Under the pieces are notes generated by a model. It did not search any database, was not told the DNA's origin, and saw only the letters and a list, made by a program, of their open reading frames with translations. Both the position numbers and the translations under genes were made by a program. Positions 16,961-25,740 of a DNA stretch of 64,000 nucleotides are shown one piece after another. The stretch is from Mucilaginibacter sp. OK268. Lineage in GTDB: Bacteria; Bacteroidota; Bacteroidia; Sphingobacteriales; Sphingobacteriaceae. The stretch is taken from assembly GCF_900103125.1 (NCBI RefSeq), contig NZ_FNJV01000014.1, positions 62,001-126,000 of the forward strand. Reading direction: 5' to 3'. Every line of letters begins with the position of its first letter. Positions within the stretch are counted from its first letter, which is position 1.

Positions 16961-18499
16961 TCACCCAGCCCAGCCCTCCCGATCCAAACTCCGGAAATGT
17001 ATAGCCTCGGCCAGATGCTCCAGTTTGATCTCTTCGCTGCCGGCCAGATCTGCAATAGTGCGGGATACTTTCAGGATCCGGTCATATGCCCGGGCAGAGA
17101 GGCCCAGCTTTTCCATAGCCCTTTTGAGCAGGGTTTGGCCGGCTGCATCTATCTTACAGAGGTCACGGACCATCTGTGGGCTCATTTGTGCGTTGGCATG
17201 CAGATCCTGGCGGTTGCCGAAGCGTTCTATCTGTATGTCCCGGGCTGCTATCACCCGTTCACGGATCAGCTCACTTTTTTCGGCTGCGCGGTCTGAGGAA
17301 AGTTCGCTGAAATTTACCGGGGTTACTTCTACATGCAGATCGATCCTGTCTAACAGCGGACCGGAGATCTTACTCAGATATTTTTGTACCATTCCCGGTG
17401 GGCAGATACATTCCTTTTCAGGATGATTATAATAACCGCAAGGGCAGGGGTTCATACTGGCTACCAGCATAAAACTTGACGGATAATCGACGGTGAATTT
17501 AGCTCTTGATATAGTTACCCGGCGTTCTTCCAACGGCTGACGCATTACTTCCAGAGCGCTGCGTTTAAACTCTGGTAGTTCATCCAAAAACAATACGCCG
17601 TTATGCGCCAGCGAAATTTCGCCGGGCTGTGGATTACCGCCACCACCAACCAATGCCACATCACTAATGGTATGGTGCGGCGAGCGGAATGGCCTAACCG
17701 TAACCAAGGCATCTGCCGCAGCCAGTTTACCGGCCACAGAATGTATCTTGGTGGTCTCTAACGATTCATATAAACTCAACGGCGGCAAAATAGAAGGCAA
17801 TCTACGGGCTAGCATAGTTTTTCCCGCTCCCGGCGGACCAATCAAGATTACATTATGGCCACCAGCCGCTGCAATTTCCAGTGCCCGTTTAATGTTTTCC
17901 TGTCCCTTGACTTCGCTAAAATCACTATCGTAATTGCTCAGGCTGTTGTAGAATTCCTCTCGGGTATTTACCTTCTCAGGCTCAAGGTTCAGATCACCAT
18001 TAAAAAACCCGGCCACCTCTTTGATGTTGTCTACACCGTAAACCTCCAGATCGTTTACAATGGCTGCTTCCCGGGCGTTTTGTTTCGGGAGAATAAACCC
18101 TTTAAAACCATCTTTTCGGGCTTGTATAGCAATCGGGAGGGCTCCTTTAATTGGCTGTAGGCTCCCATCTAATGATAGTTCGCCCATAATGATATACCTA
18201 TCCAGGTTTTCCGGCTCCAATTGGCCTGAGGCTGCTAAAACAGCCGTGGCAATGGTGAGATCATAGGATGATCCTTCTTTTTTGATATCCGCAGGGGCCA
18301 TATTTACAACCACCTGCTGCCGGGGCATCCGGAAACCGGTATTTTTAAGCGCCGATTCTATCCGGAAATAGCTCTCTTTTACGGCCACATCGGGCAGGCC
18401 AACAATAAAATATTTGGTACCCGCCGCTATATTTACCTCAACGGTTATGGTAATAGCCTCGATACCATAAACCGCACTGCCAAAAGTTTTAACCAACAC
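16961..18499 (-). CDS. comM: YifB/ComM family Mg-chelatase-like AAA+ ATPase
   Basis: This 512-aa protein has the N-terminal Lon-like ChlI domain (GSAVYGIEAITITVEV, MGELSLDGSLQPIKGALP). It is followed by an AAA+ domain with Walker A LIGPPGAGKTML and Walker B LFLDELPEF. A cysteine-containing segment (MNPCPCGYYNHPEKECICPP) precedes the C-terminal Mg_chelatase domain ending FRSLDREGWAG. The length and motif order match ComM, a hexameric helicase that promotes branch migration during natural transformation. Here it is annotated by family; competence is not otherwise visible. Confidence 0.93.
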   Translation of the reverse strand: MLVKTFGSAVYGIEAITITVEVNIAAGTKYFIVGLPDVAVKESYFRIESALKNTGFRMPRQQVVVNMAPADIKKEGSSYDLTIATAVLAASGQLEPENLDRYIIMGELSLDGSLQPIKGALPIAIQARKDGFKGFILPKQNAREAAIVNDLEVYGVDNIKEVAGFFNGDLNLEPEKVNTREEFYNSLSNYDSDFSEVKGQENIKRALEIAAAGGHNVILIGPPGAGKTMLARRLPSILPPLSLYESLETTKIHSVAGKLAAADALVTVRPFRSPHHTISDVALVGGGGNPQPGEISLAHNGVLFLDELPEFKRSALEVMRQPLEERRVTISRAKFTVDYPSSFMLVASMNPCPCGYYNHPEKECICPPGMVQKYLSKISGPLLDRIDLHVEVTPVNFSELSSDRAAEKSELIRERVIAARDIQIERFGNRQDLHANAQMSPQMVRDLCKIDAAGQTLLKRAMEKLGLSARAYDRILKVSRTIADLAGSEEIKLEHLAEAIHFRSLDREGWAG

Positions 18500-18578
18500 T
18501 GTGATAAAGTTTAATCAACGCGTAAGTTAAATATTTTTAATTAGCAGAGGAAGGGAGACCATATTAAAATAAGTTCAC

Positions 18579-18613
18579 AAAAAAGCCTGCCATCTATTAT
18601 TAGAATGACAGGC
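18579..18613 (-). terminator. terminator after the 131-aa membrane protein gene
   Basis: Read on the minus strand, GCCTGTCAT pairs with ATGGCAGGC (one G-U) and is followed by six T. It lies just past the stop of the small membrane protein gene and before comM. Confidence 0.75.
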
Positions 18614-18633
18614 CGCTATTTTTGATCTTGAAA

Positions 18634-19029
18634 TTAGGCTACCCGGGCAATAACCATCAAAAACCCGCAGGATGCAATGACACAGGCCAGTATCATAACC
18701 GACCATGCTTTTTGATGATGTTTGCTTATTTTTTCAAAAGCGATATTGAGTTTATTAAAACGCTTATTGTTTAACAATACAAAGTAGTTTAACAGCAACG
18801 CGCCGACCGCCCCCAATAATATATATGTGCCCGACATGGGATTTACATTAAACCAACTCGATTTTAAACAAAGCTGCGCAATTAACAGTAAAGTGGTTAA
18901 CAATACGATCAGCAAAAAATTCAGCCCAAAAAGCGAATTAAAGCGGGGTAAACTACCCTGACCGAAATTTTTGAAACTCCATCTGTAAAAGCTTACATAC
19001 ACGGATTTATAAAATCTTGCAGTGTTCAT
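18634..19029 (-). CDS. hypothetical integral membrane protein, 131 aa
   Basis: Three hydrophobic segments are clear: LLIVLLTTLLLIAQLCL, YILLGAVGALLLNYFVLL and WSVMILACVIASCGFLMVIA. They are separated by basic loops (NNKRFNKLNIAFEKISKHHQ). I do not recognise the family. It is a single gene with its own terminator. Confidence 0.7.
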   Translation of the reverse strand: MNTARFYKSVYVSFYRWSFKNFGQGSLPRFNSLFGLNFLLIVLLTTLLLIAQLCLKSSWFNVNPMSGTYILLGAVGALLLNYFVLLNNKRFNKLNIAFEKISKHHQKAWSVMILACVIASCGFLMVIARVA

Positions 19030-19222
19030 AGGTCGTTGGTTTAAGGTTAATAATGGCGTTTAGTAATATTATATATCGAAATAACGCATTTTTTCAGAAT
19101 TTTATTGCGTCAAAACAAATATTTTTTATCACCCCTGCATTTTTATTAAATAAACACCTCATTTCACCAAAAAATGAAATTGTTGCAAATAATCCTTACT
19201 GATACCGAAAAAATATCAACCT

Positions 19223-20857
19223 CTATTTAGCAGCGGCCATCTGTAATAATACCTGGTCATGATGATATTTTACTTCCGACTGATTATCGAACACCATCGC
19301 GGCTCCATTTTTTTCGGTATATGCGGGCCAATTGGGCAAACCTTTTGCATTGGGGTTACCGGTATGTGCGAAATTTATCCAGGCCTGGCTTATTTTAGCT
19401 GCTAACGAGTAGGCTTCTTTTCCACCTCCTGTAAACTCCTCGCAACGGCTGATATTATTAAACTGAAAAGCAATATCCATACAATGTACCGATTTGTACA
19501 TACCATCCATTACCGGCGATTGCCATGCAAACTGGTACATATAAACAGGGGCGCCCCCAGCTACCGCCGATTTAGCATTGGCCTGCCGTACTGTTCCCGG
19601 CCTGAAGGTAGTCAGGTCGATATCGATGTAGTCGGCTGGTTTTACAGTATTGGGATATGCCTTTTTAACTTCGGCCATATAAGCGTCGGTTTTATCGCCA
19701 TATTTTTTCTGTAGATAAGTTTTAGCTTCATCCATAGTAAAACCCGCGATAGCCGGGTTGATGAGCGAGGCCATAAATTCATTTTTGGTAGACCCTACTA
19801 ACAGTGGTACATTTTTGGAAAGCTCGATAGCCGCCGGGTCTGTCATATTATAGGACAAAAAGTTACCATCAATACTCGGCTCCCACATCAGTCCGAATCC
19901 ACCAACAGGCTTACCTTCAGCTTTTAACTGTTGCTGCACTTTTACAAAAGCTTTTTTACAAGCCGCGCTCAAACGCTCATAAGGCATGGATTGCAATGAG
20001 TCAACCTGGCTGGGTTGCAGATTCAATACTTCCAGCACAGCCGCACCAATGCGTTTAGAAACTTCGGCCGTCATAAAATTGCTGCGGTAGCTGCCACTTT
20101 CTACAATAGCTTTTTGAAACAAGCCTTTTGCTGATGGCGCGTTCATCAACGTGCCTACTTTGGCTCCGCCACCTGATTGGCCGAAGATGGTCACATTATC
20201 CGGATCGCCGCCAAAGCTGGCTATGTTTTGTTTTACCCATTGCAGGGCCGATACAATATCCATCATACCCACGTTGGCCGATGCTTTATACTTATCGCCA
20301 TAGGCCGACAGGTTTAAGAAACCCAATAAGTTTAATCGATGATTGATAGATACTACCACCACATCGCCTTTTTTGCTCAGGTTTTCGCCATCGTAGGAGG
20401 GAAGCTCAATAGCCGAGCCTGCACTAAAGCCACCACCATGCAGCCAAACCATTACCGGGCGTTTCTTTTGATCATTGATGCCTTGTGTCCAAACATTAAG
20501 CTTCAGGCAATCCTCATTCATATAGCCCCAGTTGTGGTTAAAACCAAACTCCAACAGATCATTTACGGTGGTAGTAGGATCTATGGGACAAACGGCTCCA
20601 TACGTCAGAGACGCACGAACTCCCGGCCACGACGCAGGTTTTTCTGGCACCATAAATCGCTGTGCTTTAGCATAGGGAATGCCTTTATAGGTAAAAGTGC
20701 CATTATGGATGTATCCGCGTACCTGGCCGTTATCGGTACTGGTTACCGCGATATCTTTACCGGCTAAAATAGCATCGCCGCTATTGCCTTGGCACCATCC
20801 ATAAACAGGTAACAGGCATAGGGCTAAAACAGCCCAAAATGTGGAACGTTTTTTCAT
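19223..20857 (-). CDS. exported type-B carboxylesterase/lipase
   Basis: This 544-aa alpha/beta-hydrolase of the carboxylesterase type-B family has a signal peptide (FWAVLALCLLPVYGWCQG). The oxyanion motif is VWLHGGGFSAG and the nucleophile elbow is TIFGQSGGGAKV. The conserved start FTYKGIPYAKAQRF and EDCLKLNVW are typical. The acidic residue probably lies around SIDGNF to TKNEFM, and the catalytic His in SVHCMDIAFQF. It hydrolyses carboxylic esters outside the cytoplasm; the natural substrate is unknown. It stands alone, with a long perfect hairpin upstream. Confidence 0.9.
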   Translation of the reverse strand: MKKRSTFWAVLALCLLPVYGWCQGNSGDAILAGKDIAVTSTDNGQVRGYIHNGTFTYKGIPYAKAQRFMVPEKPASWPGVRASLTYGAVCPIDPTTTVNDLLEFGFNHNWGYMNEDCLKLNVWTQGINDQKKRPVMVWLHGGGFSAGSAIELPSYDGENLSKKGDVVVVSINHRLNLLGFLNLSAYGDKYKASANVGMMDIVSALQWVKQNIASFGGDPDNVTIFGQSGGGAKVGTLMNAPSAKGLFQKAIVESGSYRSNFMTAEVSKRIGAAVLEVLNLQPSQVDSLQSMPYERLSAACKKAFVKVQQQLKAEGKPVGGFGLMWEPSIDGNFLSYNMTDPAAIELSKNVPLLVGSTKNEFMASLINPAIAGFTMDEAKTYLQKKYGDKTDAYMAEVKKAYPNTVKPADYIDIDLTTFRPGTVRQANAKSAVAGGAPVYMYQFAWQSPVMDGMYKSVHCMDIAFQFNNISRCEEFTGGGKEAYSLAAKISQAWINFAHTGNPNAKGLPNWPAYTEKNGAAMVFDNQSEVKYHHDQVLLQMAAAK

Positions 20858-20990
20858 AACTTATCTGGTTTAGTATAATTGGTTTATAGATCATGGGCTT
20901 ATAGAAAGCCGAATAACAACCAGGAATGATACTACAGATAAGCAGGGGGCTGGATAACAGAATCAGTCTATTTAAAACAAGATCTTTTCT

Positions 20991-21029
20991 ATAATTATCA
21001 TTGTGTTTGTTTAACACAATGATAATTAT
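20991..21029. repeat. perfect 17-bp inverted repeat with 5-nt loop
   Basis: ATAATTATCATTGTGTT is followed by 5 nt and then by its exact complement AACACAATGATAATTAT. It lies about 130 bp before the esterase start and about 55 bp after the aminopeptidase stop (both genes on minus). There is no T-run, so it could be an operator for the esterase or a 3'-end hairpin for the aminopeptidase mRNA. Confidence 0.8.
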
Positions 21030-21083
21030 AAATTCTTATAAATCAAGAGGAATGAAGAACTTTTCTGTGTTTTCCGTATCGAA

Positions 21084-22661
21084 CTATTGAGCGACAATAT
21101 TAAATGAGGCTAACACATTTACATTAGGGTCAGTCACAATTGCATCGGGCTTTGTTTTCACAGGAAATTGGGCCGAAGTAGTTTTATCTTTTACTTGAAT
21201 ATGGAATACCTCTCCATTAATAGCAAGATCAAGCGGGAACTCATATAAATTATCCTGTTTTTGTTCAATGCTAACACTAACCGATCCTTTGTCAGCATCA
21301 TAATGCCAGCCTATGTTTAGATCCGGGTGCCCTGCCTTGCGAAGCCACTGGTTAAAGAACGGTTTCAGATCCTGACCGCTAACCTGCTCCATTTCCCGCC
21401 GCAGATCGTCGGTATTGGCGTTACTGCCACGGTATTTGGCATAGTAATTTTGTATACCTTTCCAAAACAGGTCATCGCCCAGTTTGCGGCGAAGCATGTG
21501 CAATACCCAGCTTCCCTTTTCGTAACTATTGGCATTAAGCAATTGCATATAGTCGCCTTTCACCGCGCTGTCTACTACCGGGGTAAGCCGCTTTTTTTCA
21601 AAACCCAATACCTTTTTACGGTCGGCTATCAGACGTTTTTTCAGCGTATCGGTGCCATATTTATTTTCCAGGTACAGGTTAGTCATATAAGTAGCAAAAC
21701 CTTCGCTGAGCCACAGGTGCCAGAAACTTTTTTCGCTCGCACCATCCCCAAACCATTGGTGGGCAATTTCGTGAGCCATCAGTTCCTCTATGCCCGGCGA
21801 GGTTACCGACTCCTCAAAGTAAAATATAGCGCTGGCATTTTCCATGCCCCCAAATATGGTTTTTGACTGCACATTGGCCAATTTTTCGTAACTGAACGGA
21901 CCAACATTTTTGATAAAAAAGGGCAGTATGTCTTTGGCCACAGCGTAACTTTTAAAGCCTGCATCTTTACTCTCCGGGAACACATAAGTATATACCGGGA
22001 TATTACCGGCATCACCCGGGTGGTCAATGGCAAATGCGGCTACACCTATCACCATTACTTTGGTAGGCAGCACAACAGCTTCGTGCCAGTGCGTTAATTT
22101 CAAATGGTTGGGCAATTGCTGTTCTTTTATTTTCAACCCGTTGGATATTACCTGGTAATGGTCGGGCGCGGTTACCACAAAATCAACCGAGGCTTTATCG
22201 GCCGGAACATCTACACAGGGCAACCAATTATGCGCCCGGTTTGGCCAGTTATCACCAAAAAAAGTACGGTGACCAAAATTATTGGTGGATATGATCAAGC
22301 CATCGGCAGGAACGCCCGTATAGCTTATTTTATAGCTGTGCAGGCTGCTTGTTTTGGCGTTTGTATATATTTTAACCGTGGCACTATCCTGTGTAAATTT
22401 GAGTTTCTTTCCCTTTTCGGTAACGGAAGATACCAGCATTCCTTTGCCTTCTGTATTCTTTTTAACCAAATCGAGGTTAAATGTTGACGTGTTTTTCAAA
22501 AACTTAACGTCCACCGTAGCCTGCCCTTTGATGTTATTATCGATATCATTTAATTGCAGGGCAAAGTTGTAATGTTGCACATCAATAATAGCACCGGGGA
22601 TTTGTGCCTGGGTGGCCATGCTTAAAATTAAAAGGGCCGAAAATAATATCGTTTTACGCAT
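21084..22661 (-). CDS. M1 family metallopeptidase (aminopeptidase N-like)
   Basis: This 525-aa exported zinc aminopeptidase has a signal peptide (ILFSALLILSMATQAQ) and an N-terminal beta-saddle (DVQHYNFALQLNDIDN). The substrate motif is FGGMENASA, and the zinc site HEIAHQWFG has its third ligand in LSEGFATY 18 residues later. The protein lacks the long C-terminal ERAP1-like helical domain of E. coli PepN, as short Bacteroidota M1 members do, and ends in a beta domain. It removes N-terminal residues from peptides, probably in the periplasm. Confidence 0.93.
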   Translation of the reverse strand: MRKTILFSALLILSMATQAQIPGAIIDVQHYNFALQLNDIDNNIKGQATVDVKFLKNTSTFNLDLVKKNTEGKGMLVSSVTEKGKKLKFTQDSATVKIYTNAKTSSLHSYKISYTGVPADGLIISTNNFGHRTFFGDNWPNRAHNWLPCVDVPADKASVDFVVTAPDHYQVISNGLKIKEQQLPNHLKLTHWHEAVVLPTKVMVIGVAAFAIDHPGDAGNIPVYTYVFPESKDAGFKSYAVAKDILPFFIKNVGPFSYEKLANVQSKTIFGGMENASAIFYFEESVTSPGIEELMAHEIAHQWFGDGASEKSFWHLWLSEGFATYMTNLYLENKYGTDTLKKRLIADRKKVLGFEKKRLTPVVDSAVKGDYMQLLNANSYEKGSWVLHMLRRKLGDDLFWKGIQNYYAKYRGSNANTDDLRREMEQVSGQDLKPFFNQWLRKAGHPDLNIGWHYDADKGSVSVSIEQKQDNLYEFPLDLAINGEVFHIQVKDKTTSAQFPVKTKPDAIVTDPNVNVLASFNIVAQ

Positions 22662-22768
22662 ATATTTTAAATGGAAGATAGCATCGTTTTACACAAAACT
22701 AAAATAAAAAAGCGGTCAAAACAGCGCCCTCTTTATATTTAAAAACGATGTTACCTGTTGGTGATATA

Positions 22769-23872
22769 CTATTTTAATAATGCCCTAACCCTGGTATCAA
22801 AATTCACTTTGTTGATACCTATTAAAGTATCAATTGCCGATAGATAATTCTCATCGCCCTTACCACAATTAATTAGCGCTATAATTCCCGGTATACCCTT
22901 TTTTTGTTCCACCTCATCCGCTATTAAACCTGCAATCACCGACCGTACCTTTGCCATTGAGTTAAAGACCACCGGGTTGGTGGTAAACAGATCATATAAA
23001 TTTACCTGCGGATGCTGTAGCACATATTGCTTTAATTCTTTAACCAGTTGTTTTTGTAATATCATTTCGCCGTTTTCATCGGTATAATACGCGTTGCCCC
23101 AGCTGTAGGCAATGCCTTCTTCGGCGGCCGAATTACGGGAGCTCGTCCGGATCTTCGCTGTGTAATAATGAAAGGCGTCGTGCGAAAAATCTTCATTATT
23201 CATGATCGAAAAAATACAGTTGCCATCAACACCATAACCATCTTTGGTTTTGCCATTTGATGCCCGGTCATATTCATACCCCAGCAACGGCAATACTTCC
23301 TGATAATTGGCACACATGTAAAAATCCATTGCTTCGGGCGACAAGCCCAGTCTTTGGGCAATGAGCGTATTGTTTTGGCTAAACTTTTTCGCCCGTGCAA
23401 TATTAAGCTTATCCTGATAGTGATAAATAATACGACCAACGGTTTTGGTCTTCCATGTACGTGTGAGGTAATTAACAGGCAACGTAAAAATGATCTGTTT
23501 TTCCTCATCGAGGGCCATCAAATTAAAAATAGTTTTTAACTGATTATCTATGCCTCTAATGGCTATAGTTACAAAATACTGTTTGCCCGAAACCGGGTAT
23601 AAATTGATTAGCTCCTTGTGATCCGGGACAGCGTTCGATTCTGTTTTTAACGATTTCAGGATGGAAACGCTGAGCGCTGCCTTGTCTTTTGAAACCTCGT
23701 TCCCACTTAGTTTATTGGTTTCTATTTTGCTGAACAGGCTGTCCAGCGAAGTTATGATCCGCGATCTGATTGGTTCGGCTATTTCGCTATGCAGGTTTTG
23801 AGCTACCGAAATAGTTTGCCCAAATGCATGGCTGGTAAAAAACAAAAGTAAAATGACGGACAGCTTTTTCAT
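22769..23872 (-). CDS. exported protein of unknown function with gluzincin-like HDxxH...EEG motif
   Basis: This 367-aa protein has a signal peptide (LSVILLLFFTSHAFGQ). I do not recognise a named family. A peptidase-MA-like arrangement is visible: EDFSHDAFHYYTAK followed 13-14 residues later by AAEEGIAYSWGNA, which resembles the HExxH plus downstream Glu of gluzincins but with Asp in place of the catalytic Glu. It may therefore be an atypical or inactive metallopeptidase. The gene lies between the aminopeptidase and ffh, all on minus, with about 100 bp gaps. Confidence 0.7.
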   Translation of the reverse strand: MKKLSVILLLFFTSHAFGQTISVAQNLHSEIAEPIRSRIITSLDSLFSKIETNKLSGNEVSKDKAALSVSILKSLKTESNAVPDHKELINLYPVSGKQYFVTIAIRGIDNQLKTIFNLMALDEEKQIIFTLPVNYLTRTWKTKTVGRIIYHYQDKLNIARAKKFSQNNTLIAQRLGLSPEAMDFYMCANYQEVLPLLGYEYDRASNGKTKDGYGVDGNCIFSIMNNEDFSHDAFHYYTAKIRTSSRNSAAEEGIAYSWGNAYYTDENGEMILQKQLVKELKQYVLQHPQVNLYDLFTTNPVVFNSMAKVRSVIAGLIADEVEQKKGIPGIIALINCGKGDENYLSAIDTLIGINKVNFDTRVRALLK

Positions 23873-23993
23873 TGCTCATATTTTACTAAAAATACACATT
23901 TAGGTATATGGCTATGGTATAACCCGAAAAAAGCTGCGACAAGGGAATTTTTTTGTCTTGGGAAACCCCGCCAAAGATGGCGGGGTTAATAAA

Positions 23994-25322
23994 TTACATT
24001 TTAGGCATACGGCGCATCATGCTGGCCATGGCTGCCGGGTTGCTCATTTGTTTCATCACCTTTTTCATGTCGTCAAACTGCTTCATGAGGCGGTTTACTT
24101 CGGCCAGATCGGTACCGGAGCCTTTGGCTATACGGGTACGGCGGCTTTGGTTAATGGTTTCGGGGTTTCCTTTTTCAAATGGGGTCATGGATTGGATGAT
24201 GGCTTCGATAGCTTTAAAGGCATTATCGTCAACCTCCACATCCTTCATCATTTTGCCCACACCGGGTATCATGCCCATCAGATCTTTCATGTTACCCATT
24301 TTTTTGATCTGCTGTATCTGGCTGTAAAAATCGTTAAAATCAAACTTGTTTTTGCGGATCTTCTTTTGCAGTTCGGCAGCTTCTTTCTCGTCAAATTGTT
24401 GCTGTGCCCGTTCTACCAGGGATACCACGTCGCCCATACCCAGGATACGGGAGGCCATACGATCGGGGTGGAAAACATCCAGCGCTTCCATTTTTTCGCC
24501 GGTACCGATAAATTTGATCGGTTTGTTCACTACCGATTTGATCGATAAGGCGGCACCACCACGGGTATCACCATCCAGCTTGGTTAAAACCACACCTGTA
24601 AAATCCAAACGGTCATTGAATGTCTTGGCGGTATTCACAGCATCCTGACCGGTCATGGAATCCACCACAAACAGGATCTCATGCGGATTTACCGCTGCTT
24701 TTACCTGCTCAATCTCCACCATCATGGCCTCGTCAATAGCTAAACGACCGGCGGTATCAATGATCACTACATTATGGCCGTTCTGTTTGGCCAGGGCAAT
24801 ACCCTCGCGGGCAATAGCTATCGGATCTTTCGATTCGCGGTTGGCATATACGGGGATACCTATCTGTTGGCCCAATACTTCCAGCTGGTCAATAGCCGCG
24901 GGACGGTAAATATCATCAGCAACCAGTAGGGGCTTTTTATTTTTCTGTGTTTTTAAGTAGTTGGCCAGTTTGCCGGTAAAGGTTGTTTTACCCGCACCAT
25001 TCAAACCTGCTATGAGGATAATGGTTGGCGTAGCCGGGAAAGTAAGCTCAGCAGTGGTGCCGCCCATTAGCTCGGCCAGCTCATCGTTCATGAGCTTGGT
25101 GAGCAACTGACCTGGCGAAACGGCTGTTAATACATTCTGTCCCAGTGCTTTTTGCCTTACGTCGTCGGTAAAGGCTTTGGCGGTTTTATAGTTAACGTCG
25201 GCATCCAGAAGGGCTTTGCGTATCTCCTTCATGGTTTCGGCCACGTTTATCTCAGTAATAGTTCCCTGACCCTTCAGGACCTTGAACGCCCTGTCGAGTT
25301 TATCCGAAAGATTTTCAAACAT
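23994..25322 (-). CDS. ffh: signal recognition particle protein Ffh
   Basis: This 442-aa SRP GTPase has an N-domain (residues 1-90) and a G-domain with GLNGAGKTTFTGKLA, DTAGRLAIDE and TKLDGDTRGG. The Met-rich M-domain (about 295-442) has GMGDVVSLVERAQ, IPGVGKMMKD and a C-terminal MSNPAAMASMMRRMPKM. It binds SRP RNA and signal sequences to target membrane proteins. All GTPase elements are intact. No SRP RNA gene is visible nearby. Confidence 0.97.
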   Translation of the reverse strand: MFENLSDKLDRAFKVLKGQGTITEINVAETMKEIRKALLDADVNYKTAKAFTDDVRQKALGQNVLTAVSPGQLLTKLMNDELAELMGGTTAELTFPATPTIILIAGLNGAGKTTFTGKLANYLKTQKNKKPLLVADDIYRPAAIDQLEVLGQQIGIPVYANRESKDPIAIAREGIALAKQNGHNVVIIDTAGRLAIDEAMMVEIEQVKAAVNPHEILFVVDSMTGQDAVNTAKTFNDRLDFTGVVLTKLDGDTRGGAALSIKSVVNKPIKFIGTGEKMEALDVFHPDRMASRILGMGDVVSLVERAQQQFDEKEAAELQKKIRKNKFDFNDFYSQIQQIKKMGNMKDLMGMIPGVGKMMKDVEVDDNAFKAIEAIIQSMTPFEKGNPETINQSRRTRIAKGSGTDLAEVNRLMKQFDDMKKVMKQMSNPAAMASMMRRMPKM

Positions 25323-25353
25323 TATTATACAGTACTTTAATCTTTAAAGGTTA

Positions 25354-25361
25354 CAAAGGTA
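25354..25361 (-). promoter_or_regulatory. Bacteroidota -7 box upstream of ffh
   Basis: TACCTTTG on the minus strand matches TAnnTTTG and lies about 31 bp before the ffh ATG, implying a 5' leader of roughly 25 nt. No convincing -33 TTG was found. Confidence 0.45.
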
Positions 25362-25458
25362 TGATTTTGAAATATATCCGTTGAATTATTTTGACCCCGA
25401 CCCCGCATTTTGAAAAGAGCTTTTACATCCAGCCTGCAAAAACTTTTTAAGCCTCAAA

Positions 25459-25548
25459 TTTTAACACTTTTTCGGCCAAAAACAGGGTAAAACGGGCCGA
25501 AAATTGCTTGAAAAACCCTCATTTTAACACTTTTTAACAAATTTTAAC
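25459..25548. repeat. phased TTTTAAC repeats upstream of ffh
   Basis: TTTTAAC occurs at 25522, 25532 and 25542, exactly one helical turn apart, and again at 25459. The stretch is AT-rich and lies in a 418-bp gap (25323-25740) that otherwise holds only the ffh -7 box and one hairpin. It may be intrinsically bent DNA or a multimeric binding site. Confidence 0.55.
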
Positions 25549-25651
25549 CCCGTTTTGAGTGTTTTTTAAAACTTTAAAAAGTATTAATTTACTGATATTC
25601 AAATAACTATACACCAAACGGTCGGTTTTTGGCCCTTTTTCTCTTTAACAG

Positions 25652-25688
25652 AACAGCCCGGTTTCCTTTGGTTGGGAACCGGGCTGTT
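25652..25688 (-). terminator. strong hairpin after the exported-protein operon
   Basis: AACAGCCCGGTT pairs perfectly with AACCGGGCTGTT over 12 bp. It lies about 50 bp beyond the stop of the minus-strand exported-protein gene. The T-run is poor on both strands, so terminator function is likely but not certain. Confidence 0.55.
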
Positions 25689-25740
25689 GTTGTATATCAA
25701 ATATACGAAATTTAGAATTAATACTTGCTTTTAACCTTAA

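Noticed and set aside
16928..17426. Plus-strand frames opposite comM
   Set aside because: Antisense to a well-supported AAA+ gene; no motif or start signal.
25323..25740. SRP RNA gene next to ffh
   Set aside because: I looked for the conserved SRP tetraloop and receptor helix bases (GGTCCGGAAGGAAGCAGCC-like) and found none; only AT-rich phased repeats and one hairpin are present.
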